Positions 1 through 7,399 of a stretch of 30,846 nucleotides of DNA are shown here, piece by piece. Position numbers and translations under genes: made by a program. The stretch spans positions 1 to 30,846 of the IMG/VR virus record IMGVR_UViG_3300028837_000165. The stretch is one strand, 5' to 3'. Position 1 is the first letter of the stretch, and each line of letters opens with the position of its first letter. The DNA is from a virus. The notes under the pieces are model-generated. The model did no database searches, had not been told where the DNA came from, and worked only from the letters and a program-made list of their open reading frames with translations.

Positions 1-2
1 CA

Positions 3-158
3 AACAAAAAAATACTTGTAGTCTACAGCTCCTATACTATTGGAGAATATATTAGAGGTACAGTTAAGAATAAAGGGTATGTGATTCCATTTATTAACTC
101 ACCTGCTATTAGTAACCTATTGAAGAACCATAACATACCAATGAAGGAGAACTTGTAA
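3..158 (+). CDS. C-terminal part of an unknown protein (5' end outside window)
   Basis: An open frame enters from the left edge and stops at the TAA that overlaps the next start codon (TAATG). The visible 51 residues include a beta-strand-like stretch (KKILVVYSS) and the segment GYVIPFINSPAISNLL. I do not recognise the family. The one-base overlap with the amidoligase gene suggests the same operon and translational coupling, so it may belong to the ligase cassette. The true start is not visible. Confidence 0.55.
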   Translation, partial: NKKILVVYSSYTIGEYIRGTVKNKGYVIPFINSPAISNLLKNHNIPMKENL

Positions 159-1168
159 TGTCCACTATAGCTAAATTCCATGGGAGTCCTCCTGGTGTTT
201 CATGGGAACAGCCAAAGGTATCACCATCATCTGTGGCTGCAATGAGTAACTTACACAACGAAGATACCTATGTTGGTGTTGAGATAGAGTTGGAAATGGT
301 TCCGCCCAGTCTGGGATCGGTGGTAGAAGCTAGCTCTTTGGGGAGTTTAGCAGAGTTAGTCAGCATGTATCCCACAGGCAGTAGTATGCCGATGGAGTTA
401 GCAGTATTCTTTAAACAATGGGATGTGGTACAGGATCATTCTCTTAGGGGAGATTCAGCAAAAGAATTCTTGTTTAAAGCACCATACAAAGGGGATGCGC
501 TGCGCTTAGCTCTGTATTCTGTTGGACATATCTTTGAATCAGCAGGAAAAACATCACTGTACAGTCCACGGTGTGGCACTCATGTCCATATAAATACAAT
601 GGATATGAATATAGAGGAGTACGCTATTCACCTGCTATTGTATCTGTTCATGGAACCAACTCTGCTAAGCTATTGTGGAGCTGATAGAAAGAATAGTATA
701 TACTGCGTTCCAGCTACAGGCTCTTCTGATATATTAGAAACAGTAGCTTCATTTTTTCATTGTGTGAATACTTGTGCATCTTTACCAGGGAGCGAGCAAT
801 CGCTAATGAATGGATACGAAACATTAATTAGTTCGTGGCCTAAGTATTGTGCTGTGAATATAGGTAAAGATAAGGGAGCACAGGGAACATTTGAATATCG
901 CTCACTCGAAACTACCACCAATACGGAAGCATTAATGGAATGGATAAACATCCTGTTAGATATTCGTAACTACGCTGCCGTACTACACATAGAAGGATTA
1001 TCTTTGGAACAAATAGCTGAATATATCATACAAAATCCAGAAGCAGCACTATGTAAGATAACATCTTTACTTGATTCTCATATCCATCAGCAGGATTTGG
1101 TAAAGGGGGCATCAGCAGTAGTTGGTGCTGTATACGGCAACAAGACAATCACTGCCTCACCTGTATAA
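158..1168 (+). CDS. Amidoligase (COOH-NH2 ligase, glutamine synthetase-like fold)
   Basis: 336 aa. Motifs seen fit the amidoligase family: GVEIELE at residues 40-46 (the metal/ATP-binding E-x-E), a D-x-S-L-R-G-D block near 93-99 followed by EFLF, CGTHVHIN at 139-146 (the family HVH signature), a K-Y-x-A-V-N strand at 229-234 and GTFEYRSLE at 243-251. Members of this family form amide or peptide bonds between a carboxylate and an amine using ATP. The start ATG has an AAGGAG ribosome site (144-149) and overlaps the upstream stop. It is followed by a glutamine amidotransferase and an ATP-grasp ligase, a grouping expected for a peptide or amide synthesis pathway. The substrate cannot be read from the sequence. 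The stop codon lies inside a 17-bp palindrome. Confidence 0.85.
   Translation: MSTIAKFHGSPPGVSWEQPKVSPSSVAAMSNLHNEDTYVGVEIELEMVPPSLGSVVEASSLGSLAELVSMYPTGSSMPMELAVFFKQWDVVQDHSLRGDSAKEFLFKAPYKGDALRLALYSVGHIFESAGKTSLYSPRCGTHVHINTMDMNIEEYAIHLLLYLFMEPTLLSYCGADRKNSIYCVPATGSSDILETVASFFHCVNTCASLPGSEQSLMNGYETLISSWPKYCAVNIGKDKGAQGTFEYRSLETTTNTEALMEWINILLDIRNYAAVLHIEGLSLEQIAEYIIQNPEAALCKITSLLDSHIHQQDLVKGASAVVGAVYGNKTITASPV
242..258. promoter_or_regulatory. 17-bp palindrome copy 1 (divergent, inside amidoligase gene)
   Basis: Matches the consensus TTGTGTAACTTACACAA at 15 of 17 positions. It lies within codons for the Met-Ser-Asn-Leu-His-Asn segment of the amidoligase, 84 nt into the gene. It is the least conserved of the five copies and may be chance, but the right half is perfect. 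Confidence 0.3.
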
Positions 1169-1177
1169 CTTACACAA
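1161..1177. promoter_or_regulatory. 17-bp palindrome copy 2, upstream of amidotransferase gene
   Basis: CTGTATAACTTACACAA, 15 of 17 to the consensus. It overlaps the amidoligase stop codon and ends directly at the AAAGGAG ribosome-binding site of the amidotransferase gene. Binding by a dimeric protein here could act as an operator; as RNA it would form a hairpin next to the ribosome site. Confidence 0.5.
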
Positions 1178-1188
1178 AGGAGACAACT

Positions 1189-2523
1189 ATGTGCGGAAAT
1201 GTAGCTTTAATATCTACGAATAAAACAACCACCGATTGGAAGAAACGAAGTGATTGGCTCAGGGCAGCTATTATAGCTGATACAATTAGGGGTGCTGATG
1301 GTACTGGTCTAGCATTCGTACCTTGGGATGATCTGGGGGCTCCTGATTACTTAAAGCAGGCAGTGCCTGGACCAACCTTCTTGGAGAATCGAAGGGTCGG
1401 TAGTATCTTAACAAATGTTGATAAGTATGCTGTATTAATGGGGCATAATCGTGCAGCTACTAAGGGTGGTGTGAGTACTAAATCATCCCATCCATTTGCC
1501 CATAAGCACATAACTCTGTGCCATAATGGGACGTTAACTGCTACGTCTGGACTTGATCTATCCTTTGATGTGGATAGTGAGGCTATCTGCCATGCTTTTG
1601 CGGAGAAAGGAGCAGGGGAAGTAATAGAAACTCTGAAAGGAGCCTACGCCTTACAGTGGTATGATGCTAAGGAAAAGACGTACAACATAGCACGCAATGA
1701 AGATCGTCCATTAGCTTTTGCCTTTACTCCTAAAGGTGAGTTTGCTTTTGTGGCTAGTGAGGCATGGATGATACGCGAGCTGACGTATAAGTATGATATT
1801 ACTTTATCTAAGGATGGGGTGTGGTCTCTTAACCCTGGACATATAATTACTTTTGCGGTGGATGATCCAAAGAAGAAGGATCTAAGTAAGTTTACATCCA
1901 AAGCATTTACACCATACGTTACTCCTACTTATACATCTTCATATGGAGGTGGAAGGAATAATGGAAATTTTACCAAGGCTACTGATTCATCTAATGGCTC
2001 AGTAGATCCGACTACTACTATCAACAAATTGTCCGCTAAGCGAAGGGAATTATATAGGAAGAAGCTAGATAAAATTGGGCTAGTTTTAGGGGAACTTATT
2101 GAAATAACTGATGTTTCATTCCATCCCTATAGTGGGCCACATACCCCCAAAATTGGGGAGTTTGGTAAGGTAGAAGGATTATACGAGCTTGAAAATAATA
2201 CTTACGTACAAACACTATGTTATAGTGTGCCCTATCGTGAGGAGTATTCAGATCTAAGTGCTGTATTTTATGGCACTGTTGTAGGAGCATCACAATCAGA
2301 CGGATCTGTGTATGTAACTGTTGAAGAACTGGAGCAGGACAGCGCTACATTTATGTACAAAGGGCCAAATGATTCTTGGGTAACTCTCCAAGAGTTAGAT
2401 AAGCTGTGTAAAGGGGGATGCTCAGCGTGTAAAGAGCCTATAGATGTGAGGGACAAGGGAGAATGGGTTGATTGGGTAGGTGAGTTGCCTGTGTGTACTA
2501 ACTGTTGGGGTGGAGGTTGTTAA
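1189..2523 (+). CDS. Class II glutamine amidotransferase (Ntn-hydrolase) with C-terminal Cys-rich tail
   Basis: 444 aa. It begins Met-Cys-Gly, with Cys2 as the catalytic N-terminal nucleophile after Met removal. Further GATase II signatures are DTIRGADGTG (31-40), MGHNRAATKGG (84-94), CHNGTL (111-116) and the D-S-E of 129-131. These enzymes release ammonia from glutamine for use by a partner. The C-terminal part (about 240-444) has no obvious synthase domain; it ends in a probable zinc ribbon, C411-x2-C414 and C436-x2-C439, then Trp-Gly-Gly-Gly-Cys. The ribosome site AAAGGAG sits 7 nt before the ATG. With amidoligase upstream and ATP-grasp 1 nt downstream, it probably supplies ammonia, or trims glutamine, in the cassette. 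An asparagine-synthetase-like enzyme is unlikely because no ATP-pyrophosphatase domain is seen. Confidence 0.88.
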   Translation: MCGNVALISTNKTTTDWKKRSDWLRAAIIADTIRGADGTGLAFVPWDDLGAPDYLKQAVPGPTFLENRRVGSILTNVDKYAVLMGHNRAATKGGVSTKSSHPFAHKHITLCHNGTLTATSGLDLSFDVDSEAICHAFAEKGAGEVIETLKGAYALQWYDAKEKTYNIARNEDRPLAFAFTPKGEFAFVASEAWMIRELTYKYDITLSKDGVWSLNPGHIITFAVDDPKKKDLSKFTSKAFTPYVTPTYTSSYGGGRNNGNFTKATDSSNGSVDPTTTINKLSAKRRELYRKKLDKIGLVLGELIEITDVSFHPYSGPHTPKIGEFGKVEGLYELENNTYVQTLCYSVPYREEYSDLSAVFYGTVVGASQSDGSVYVTVEELEQDSATFMYKGPNDSWVTLQELDKLCKGGCSACKEPIDVRDKGEWVDWVGELPVCTNCWGGGC

Positions 2524-2524
2524 G

Positions 2525-3439
2525 ATGAGTAATATTAGTAAATACGTATTATGTGTTGATAAGAAAAAGTCAGTTAACGCCAAAGCTCTAGCAGATAAAC
2601 TTGATGCACAGCTATTGGTTGCTGGTAGTTTTCCTAAGAAGAAAATCAAGGAACGACCGCTAATTATAAACTATGGAAGGACAGCAGTTCCGATATGGTA
2701 TGATTCCGTATTTGAGAAAGATGGGGTATTTATTAATAAACCATCAAAGGTGGATATTTGTGTGAACAAGGAAAAACTAGCTGATCCCCTTCTTGGTATG
2801 GGTATAGATGTAGTTAAGTATAGCACAGAAGTAACTCCTTGGAAGGAGCACATTCTGTCAAATAATGGAACCTTTATTGTTGCTCGTTCTACACTTACTG
2901 GCTTTGGTGGAAAGGGAATATCTATAATCAAAGACCAGCAGGAACTTCAGGAGTACAAAGGAAAAGAAGGATATTACTTTAGTTTGTATTATGAGAAGAC
3001 ACACGAATATAGAGTACACGTAGCGTTTGGTAAGGCTATCGGTATGGTACAGAAAAAGAGGATGGGTAAATCTAAGCTGCAAAAGAATGGTCTAGATAAA
3101 GCAGATCCTTATATTAGAAGCCATAGTAGAGGGTGGGTATTCGCCTATAACAATTTGTATGGTAATGCTCATGAAAGAACAACGATTAAAAATTTATGTA
3201 TTAAAGCAGTAGAGGCTGTGGGATTAGATTTTGGGGCAGTAGATGTAATGACAATTTTCGATGAGGATAAGGAGCTTCATTCTATTAAAATATGTGAGAT
3301 AAATACAGCACCTGGGCTGGACGCTACACCAACAATGGAGTCATACATAGAGGCTATAAATAGTTATACAGAAGATTTAGAAATCTTCTGGAAAAACAAA
3401 CTGTTTGATATTCCTGGCAGTGAATTACTTATAAACTAA
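2525..3439 (+). CDS. ATP-grasp ligase (carboxylate-amine ligase type)
   Basis: 304 aa from the ATG at 2525, which has a GGAGG site 9 nt upstream and follows the amidotransferase stop by one base; an in-frame GTG/TTG extension to 2480 is unlikely. ATP-grasp features: a glycine-rich loop TGFGGKGIS (125-133), EYRVHV (161-166), D240 in a beta strand, and CEINTAPGLD (257-266), where the E and N are typical magnesium ligands of RimK/D-Ala-D-Ala-ligase-like folds. The family activates a carboxylate as acyl phosphate and joins it to an amine or thiol. It is the third enzyme of the cassette. Whether it acts on a free amino acid, a peptide tag or a phage protein cannot be seen. Confidence 0.87.
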   Translation: MSNISKYVLCVDKKKSVNAKALADKLDAQLLVAGSFPKKKIKERPLIINYGRTAVPIWYDSVFEKDGVFINKPSKVDICVNKEKLADPLLGMGIDVVKYSTEVTPWKEHILSNNGTFIVARSTLTGFGGKGISIIKDQQELQEYKGKEGYYFSLYYEKTHEYRVHVAFGKAIGMVQKKRMGKSKLQKNGLDKADPYIRSHSRGWVFAYNNLYGNAHERTTIKNLCIKAVEAVGLDFGAVDVMTIFDEDKELHSIKICEINTAPGLDATPTMESYIEAINSYTEDLEIFWKNKLFDIPGSELLIN

Positions 3440-3456
3440 TTGTATAACTTACACAA
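3440..3456. promoter_or_regulatory. 17-bp palindrome copy 3, upstream of the 262-aa gene
   Basis: TTGTATAACTTACACAA, 16 of 17 to the consensus. It starts immediately after the ATP-grasp stop codon and ends next to the AAGGA ribosome site of the following gene, the same placement as copy 2. Confidence 0.55.
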
Positions 3457-3469
3457 CAAGGATACACAA

Positions 3470-4258
3470 ATGAATCAAATTAATTTTGTACCAGCACCTG
3501 CAAGTTCTTACTGTGAAGAAAGTCAATCGTTGCCGTTTCGTATGGCTATATGTGAACAGCCTGGGGGTAACGAGGCCATTGCCCTCCATGATTTCTTTAA
3601 ATGCAGGGACTTTGTAGCTGAGGCACTGTTCTCAGAACAGATTGACCGACCCCTTAGCATCTATAGCTGTGACTGGAAGGCCCATTATAAGAGTAAGCCT
3701 ATCCTTAATGGAGATTATCTATATGTTGCCGTTAAAGGAGGGGAGGATACTCTAGAGAAACAGATTGCATTGCTTCAGGATTTTGAAGAGCGTTGTGGGA
3801 TGGAGCGTACTGAACTCCTCAAGACAGATGATCCTGAGGTAATGGTACTGGAATCAGATATTGGGTGGAGAAAGAGTGTTACTATCCTTAATCTGTACAG
3901 CCTGATAATCAAGTCTCTAACGTTTGACACTGGCAAAGAAGTAGATAGCTTGGAGAATTTGATTCTTGCTATCGCCAATACAGATATTATTAAGTATGAG
4001 AGGGAGGCAGAGTACTGGCAACAGATCACCCAAACTGAAGGGGTTATGGGGATTTCCTTCTTGGTGAGTAATCGTGATTCGTTGTTTAATATTGACTGGA
4101 AAGAATATGTTAATACCAACACTTCTACTCTCCATCATGGTCATGGGCCAGTAGCATTCTTTACAGCAGTTAAATGGGTACGTGGTGGTGAGACTAACCC
4201 CTCATGTTGTGAGGTTATTAAGCCTAGTGTGTTGAAGTTCTGTGAAGGAGAGATTTGA
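3470..4258 (+). CDS. Unknown protein encoded with the ligase cassette
   Basis: 262 aa from the ATG at 3470 with AAGGAT about 8 nt upstream; an in-frame TTG at 3440 lies in the palindrome and is disfavoured. I do not recognise the family. Visible features are a mixed alpha/beta composition, an E-R-E-A-E-Y-W helix near 197-203, the histidine/glycine segment LHHGHGPVAFF near 222-232 and a Cys-Cys pair near the C-terminus. It shares its operon and palindrome arrangement with the three ligase-cassette enzymes, so it may be a substrate, regulator or accessory enzyme. Its stop overlaps the next start (TGATG). Confidence 0.75.
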   Translation: MNQINFVPAPASSYCEESQSLPFRMAICEQPGGNEAIALHDFFKCRDFVAEALFSEQIDRPLSIYSCDWKAHYKSKPILNGDYLYVAVKGGEDTLEKQIALLQDFEERCGMERTELLKTDDPEVMVLESDIGWRKSVTILNLYSLIIKSLTFDTGKEVDSLENLILAIANTDIIKYEREAEYWQQITQTEGVMGISFLVSNRDSLFNIDWKEYVNTNTSTLHHGHGPVAFFTAVKWVRGGETNPSCCEVIKPSVLKFCEGEI

Positions 4259-4443
4259 TGGATAAATCAACAGATTATGAAGACGGGTACAGGGATGGGT
4301 ACAACGTTGGGCACAAGGATGGTGTGGATGTAGGAAAGGGGCCAAAAGAAAGAACAGGGAGACTAGTCCATGATAGTGATGGAGCTGGTTACGAGGATTG
4401 GTTGTATAAGGATGTTGGTAAGCAATCCCCAACGAGTGACTAA
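4258..4443 (+). CDS. Small acidic protein with four-residue glycine periodicity
   Basis: 61 aa, start overlapping the upstream stop. Glycines occur at residues 10, 14, 18, 22 and 26, giving a repeated x-D-G-x pattern like the Gly-x3 repeats of Yae1/Lto1-type proteins. The rest is acidic and polar with no membrane segment. Small size, repetitive N-terminus and position directly after three ligation enzymes make it a candidate substrate or carrier, but that is inference only. Confidence 0.6.
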   Translation: MDKSTDYEDGYRDGYNVGHKDGVDVGKGPKERTGRLVHDSDGAGYEDWLYKDVGKQSPTSD

Positions 4444-4444
4444 C

Positions 4445-4651
4445 ATGAATTTAAGAATGTACTGCAAGCGCATGTGGATCAACCAACCATCCACACTACA
4501 ACCACTGCACAAACATCACGGTGAACAAGTACTGGCGCTGTTACCATCTACGATGCACAGCAATGCGGTGAGGGTGTACTTCACTAAAGGTACTATTATA
4601 TCAATGAATGTGCCCAGCAACTGCCTAAGTGCGGGCTGGAGAGTATTATGA
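4445..4651 (+). CDS. Small unknown phage protein
   Basis: 68 aa starting one base after the previous stop. It contains WINQPSTLQPLHKHHGEQVL (11-30) and a possible strand AVRVYFTKG. I have an impression of short phage proteins with a similar NQPSTLQP-H-GxxVLA layout, but cannot name a family. The ribosome site is weak, so translation may depend on coupling. Last gene before a non-coding gap. Confidence 0.55.
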   Translation: MNLRMYCKRMWINQPSTLQPLHKHHGEQVLALLPSTMHSNAVRVYFTKGTIISMNVPSNCLSAGWRVL

Positions 4652-4781
4652 AGACTAACCAAGGGAACTTTTAGCTATTCTTGGTGTCTAATAAATACTT
4701 TGTTGTTATGTATATGTAAGTTATTAATAATTAAAGTAATACGTTAAGTATATATTTTTTAATTGGGATCTATATCTTTAA
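4652..4781. other. AT-rich non-coding segment
   Basis: About 130 nt without a convincing gene and very AT-rich, with runs such as TTATTAATAATTAAAG (4721-4736) and TATATATTTTTTAATT (4749-4764). Loose -10-like hexamers are abundant, so a promoter cannot be pinned down. Position ahead of the primase and helicase genes makes a promoter region or replication origin plausible. Confidence 0.4.
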
Positions 4782-4799
4782 AGCCCCACGGATGGGGCT
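4782..4799 (+). terminator. GC-rich hairpin, possible terminator of the cassette operon
   Basis: Perfect 6-bp stem AGCCCC (4782-4787) and GGGGCT (4794-4799) around a 6-nt loop. The following bases (ACTATTCTC) are only weakly T-rich, so intrinsic termination is uncertain; it may instead be the first element of the hairpin cluster that follows. Confidence 0.4.
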
Positions 4800-4800
4800 A

Positions 4801-4879
4801 CTATTCTCAAACAATAACTATAATAATAAAGCACTTGAGAATAGCCTTGCTGCTAACTCTTAGCAATCATTAGCAAGGC
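4801..4879 (+). ncRNA. Tandem inverted repeats, candidate structured RNA or leader
   Basis: Two back-to-back inverted repeats follow the GC hairpin. CTATTCTCAA (4801-4810) pairs with TTGAGAATAG (4835-4844), 10 bp. GCCTTGCT (4844-4851) pairs with AGCAAGGC (4872-4879), 8 bp, and encloses a smaller hairpin TGCTAA/TTAGCA (4851-4856 and 4860-4865). Such dense perfect pairing in a non-coding gap is unlikely by chance. It does not fit a tRNA. It could be an RNA element or protein-binding DNA, for example an origin. Confidence 0.4.
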
Positions 4880-4886
4880 ATATTCA

Positions 4887-4903
4887 TTGTGTAACTTATA
4901 CAA
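4887..4903. promoter_or_regulatory. 17-bp palindrome copy 4, upstream of primase gene
   Basis: TTGTGTAACTTATACAA, 16 of 17 to the consensus. It ends 2 nt before the primase ATG, in place of a normal ribosome-binding site, so a bound protein or an RNA hairpin here could control primase expression directly. Confidence 0.55.
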
Positions 4904-4905
4904 CT

Positions 4906-5712
4906 ATGAAAACACATATAGAAAATACAATAAAAACAGATTGTTTATCATTGGCAGTGGATAAGTCCATGACCACCACCTGCCCCTTTTGTGATGGAGG
5001 TACTTCCCATGAAAAAAGCTTCAGCATCACCCGTGAGTGCCACGGTATCCTTTACCATTGTTTCCGTGCCACATGTCACGCAGCAGGATTTATTCCGGCT
5101 ATTGCTGGGACAGCCGTCGCTGCTAAGCGTGAACGACAACGCCATTTCACACGGCCATTAAGTGGCCTACCAATAGGCGTTAGGAGATTTCTATATGAAG
5201 AATATGAGCTGGGTAGACAGGATGTGGATATGGCTCGATGGAAATACGACTACACCCGTAACCGCCTCTACATGCCTATTATCACCGAACAAGGATGGGA
5301 CGCTGGAGCTGTATCGAAAGCACTGGATGGCAGTAAGCCGAAGTCCCTTACGTACTTCTGGTCCCCCCTCTACAGGCTCCATGTGGCCCCCTCCGAGGTG
5401 GACGCTGGACCCATAGTGGTTGTCGAGGATCAGATTAGCGCAGCTAAGGTGGCTCGTCAGGCCCGCTGTGTGGCCCTTCTAGGGACATCAATGAGTCCCG
5501 AGGTGGCACAGAGGCTGGCACTACTATCAACAAAAGTAATTGTCGCGCTAGATGCTGATACGTGGAACCATAGTAGATCAATAGGTTACAATATGAAACA
5601 GAAATATGGTCTTCTATTCGAGAACTTTTCTGTTGTACGGTTGTCCAATGATCCTAAAGCAATGACAGATAAAGAGATAAGAGAGGTGATATTAAGTGCT
5701 ATGCCTGAATAG
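4906..5712 (+). CDS. DNA primase (zinc-binding plus TOPRIM domains)
   Basis: 268 aa. N-terminal zinc-binding domain with C26-x2-C29 and C52/C57-H58, like the T7 gp4 and DnaG primase zinc ribbons. The TOPRIM core has VVVEDQISAAKVA (171-183; acidic E174) and VIVALDADTW (211-220; D216 and D218 as metal ligands). It lacks a helicase domain, which is encoded separately at 6212. It would synthesise RNA primers for the phage polymerase. No Shine-Dalgarno is visible; a palindrome ends just before the ATG. The end overlaps the next small gene by 17 nt. Confidence 0.88.
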   Translation: MKTHIENTIKTDCLSLAVDKSMTTTCPFCDGGTSHEKSFSITRECHGILYHCFRATCHAAGFIPAIAGTAVAAKRERQRHFTRPLSGLPIGVRRFLYEEYELGRQDVDMARWKYDYTRNRLYMPIITEQGWDAGAVSKALDGSKPKSLTYFWSPLYRLHVAPSEVDAGPIVVVEDQISAAKVARQARCVALLGTSMSPEVAQRLALLSTKVIVALDADTWNHSRSIGYNMKQKYGLLFENFSVVRLSNDPKAMTDKEIREVILSAMPE

Positions 5713-5857
5713 GTATGACTGCCCTGCTTGTAAGGATTGGTGGTATGACTGCAGTGAGGATATACACAATGAGGAATGCCCTACTTGTGGCAAAGAGATA
5801 GAACCATCCCATTCACAGAGTTTATCAGAGGAATCGCTAAATGTTGAAGAAAGTTAA
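5696..5857 (+). CDS. Small zinc-ribbon protein
   Basis: 53 aa from a GTG at 5696, supported by GAGAGG at 5680-5685. Two pairs of cysteines, C9-P-A-C12 and C28-P-T-C31-G, predict a zinc ribbon; the tail is serine/glutamate rich. It overlaps the primase end by 17 nt and the next gene by 17 nt, a layout typical of small coupled phage genes. Function unknown; it could bind nucleic acid or a replication protein. Confidence 0.6.
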   Translation: MLCLNRYDCPACKDWWYDCSEDIHNEECPTCGKEIEPSHSQSLSEESLNVEES

Positions 5858-5984
5858 AGAAGTTGCAGTTGTAGTATTTATTATTGTAGTACTGTCAGGT
5901 ATAACGTTGAAGGTTATGGCTGATTGCTCAGAACCAGTTGTTTATACGGAGTGTGGACCAGAAGATGACCTGACGGGGTGTTGA
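5841..5984 (+). CDS. Small membrane or exported peptide
   Basis: 47 aa. The lysine-bearing N-terminus is followed by a hydrophobic stretch (VAVVVFIIVVLSGITL, about residues 8-23), then VMADC and a short acidic, cysteine-containing tail (three Cys). This reads as a signal anchor or cleavable signal peptide with a small periplasmic tail. GAGGAA precedes the ATG. No family recognised. Confidence 0.55.
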   Translation: MLKKVKEVAVVVFIIVVLSGITLKVMADCSEPVVYTECGPEDDLTGC

Positions 5985-5985
5985 G

Positions 5986-6252
5986 ATGCAACGAGTAAAA
6001 GAAGAGCTACAAGACATAGCAAAAACCGTTGAAGAAACAGCTAATATCCATACCACATACGCTGGGCAGCAGGCTTTCAAGGAACTAGCTTCTCGTATCA
6101 GGGAGGCTGGTAGCCTAATTACTTATGGTGATAGGCGTGAGGATGCTATGAAGAATGCCCTAGAAGCCTATGAAGACTTCACTAACCTAGTAAACGAAGG
6201 AGTATTTATAAGTGGAAATGGAACGGAAAGTTCTGGGGGCAGCTCTAGCTGA
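5986..6252 (+). CDS. Unknown helical protein
   Basis: 88 aa, mostly predicted helix (VKEELQDIAKTVEETANIH at the N-terminus) with a Gly/Ser-rich C-terminal tail that overlaps the helicase gene by about 40 nt. The start follows the previous stop by one base, with GGGG upstream. Position just before the helicase suggests, without proof, a replication accessory role. Confidence 0.6.
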   Translation: MQRVKEELQDIAKTVEETANIHTTYAGQQAFKELASRIREAGSLITYGDRREDAMKNALEAYEDFTNLVNEGVFISGNGTESSGGSSS

Positions 6253-7399
6253 TAGAGGAGCCTACAACAAACTAACAACCTATGGCAGCGAGGGGGACTT
6301 ATCCGAGCAAGGCAAACTCATTTGGAATGAACTAGAACATTATTACATCATTGATCCTGATACGCATAGTGCAGATAAAACCATATTAATCAGTAGATTA
6401 TCTGAGAAATACCCTAAACACAAAGAACTATTCACCACAATAATTGAGGGGCTGGAGAAGGTCAGTGTTCCTAATATCCTAGAGGATGCTCTAGCTATGA
6501 AGGAATACAACGTAAAGGACAAGCTCTCAGCAGCATTTGCTAGTGGATCAACAGAGCAGATCGAGCAGTTACTGGAGCAATACAGGACTATTCGTAAGGC
6601 AGATGGAGAGCTCAACAATAAGGTAGAGGTCTATAACAACGTAGATATCGAAGACCTACTCAGAGTTACTGATTCTGCCAATAGAATCAAGCTATTACCT
6701 AAGAAACTGAATGAAGCCCTACGTGGTGGGGTGCTGCGTAAACACCACATAGTAATATTTGCACCAACAGAAATGGGTAAGTCCTTGTTAACCCTAAATA
6801 TGGTCCATGGATTTCTACGGCAGGACTTGAAGGTTGTATACTGTGGTAATGAAGATCCAGCAGAGGATATGCTCATACGATTAGCTGCCCGGGTGGGGGA
6901 TGTGAGTATCCACGATATGAATAAGTACCCAGAAAAGGTTAAGAACTTCCTCAAGAGCAGGAACTGGGATAACTTCTACTTCGTGGAGCTCGCACCAGGA
7001 ACCCCTCAAGAGATAGAGGCTTGTGTGGATGAGTATAAGCCTGACGTACTGATTGTAGATCAGATCAGGAATCTGGAAATGGGAGAGAAGAACTTTGTTC
7101 GTACTCTAGAAGCTGCAGCGCAATTCATGAGGCGTATGGGCAAGCAGTACAACATGGTAACTATCTCATTAACACAGGCAGCAGACTCTGCTACAGGTAA
7201 GAACTTCTTAGCTAGGGGAGATATAGACAACAGTAATGTGGGCATACCGGGCACGGCTGATCTAATGATTGGGCTAGGAGCCGATAATGACACAGAAGCT
7301 GCTGGTTTCAGATGGTTATCTCTAGTTAAGAACAAGGTAAGTGGTAACAAAGAGCCAATACAAGTCAAAGTAAACATACTAAGAACAAAGGTGGAGTAG
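6212..7399 (+). CDS. Replicative DNA helicase (DnaB-like, RecA fold)
   Basis: 395 aa. A helical N-terminal domain (1-130) precedes a RecA-type core: Walker A APTEMGKS (184-191), the catalytic-glutamate segment CGNEDP (211-216), Walker B DVLIVDQ (278-284), and ISLTQAAD (318-325) with the conserved Gln of SF4 helicases. It would unwind DNA 5'-3' as a hexamer and pair with the separate primase. The GTG at 6212 has AAGGAG at 6197-6202 with good spacing; the ATG at 6218 is an alternative start. The order primase-helicase-polymerase-exonuclease matches many podoviruses. Confidence 0.87.
   Translation: MEMERKVLGAALADRGAYNKLTTYGSEGDLSEQGKLIWNELEHYYIIDPDTHSADKTILISRLSEKYPKHKELFTTIIEGLEKVSVPNILEDALAMKEYNVKDKLSAAFASGSTEQIEQLLEQYRTIRKADGELNNKVEVYNNVDIEDLLRVTDSANRIKLLPKKLNEALRGGVLRKHHIVIFAPTEMGKSLLTLNMVHGFLRQDLKVVYCGNEDPAEDMLIRLAARVGDVSIHDMNKYPEKVKNFLKSRNWDNFYFVELAPGTPQEIEACVDEYKPDVLIVDQIRNLEMGEKNFVRTLEAAAQFMRRMGKQYNMVTISLTQAADSATGKNFLARGDIDNSNVGIPGTADLMIGLGADNDTEAAGFRWLSLVKNKVSGNKEPIQVKVNILRTKVE

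Noticed and set aside
4782-4879. tRNA gene in the hairpin cluster
   Set aside because: No T-arm GTTCRA-like sequence and the stem lengths do not fit a cloverleaf.
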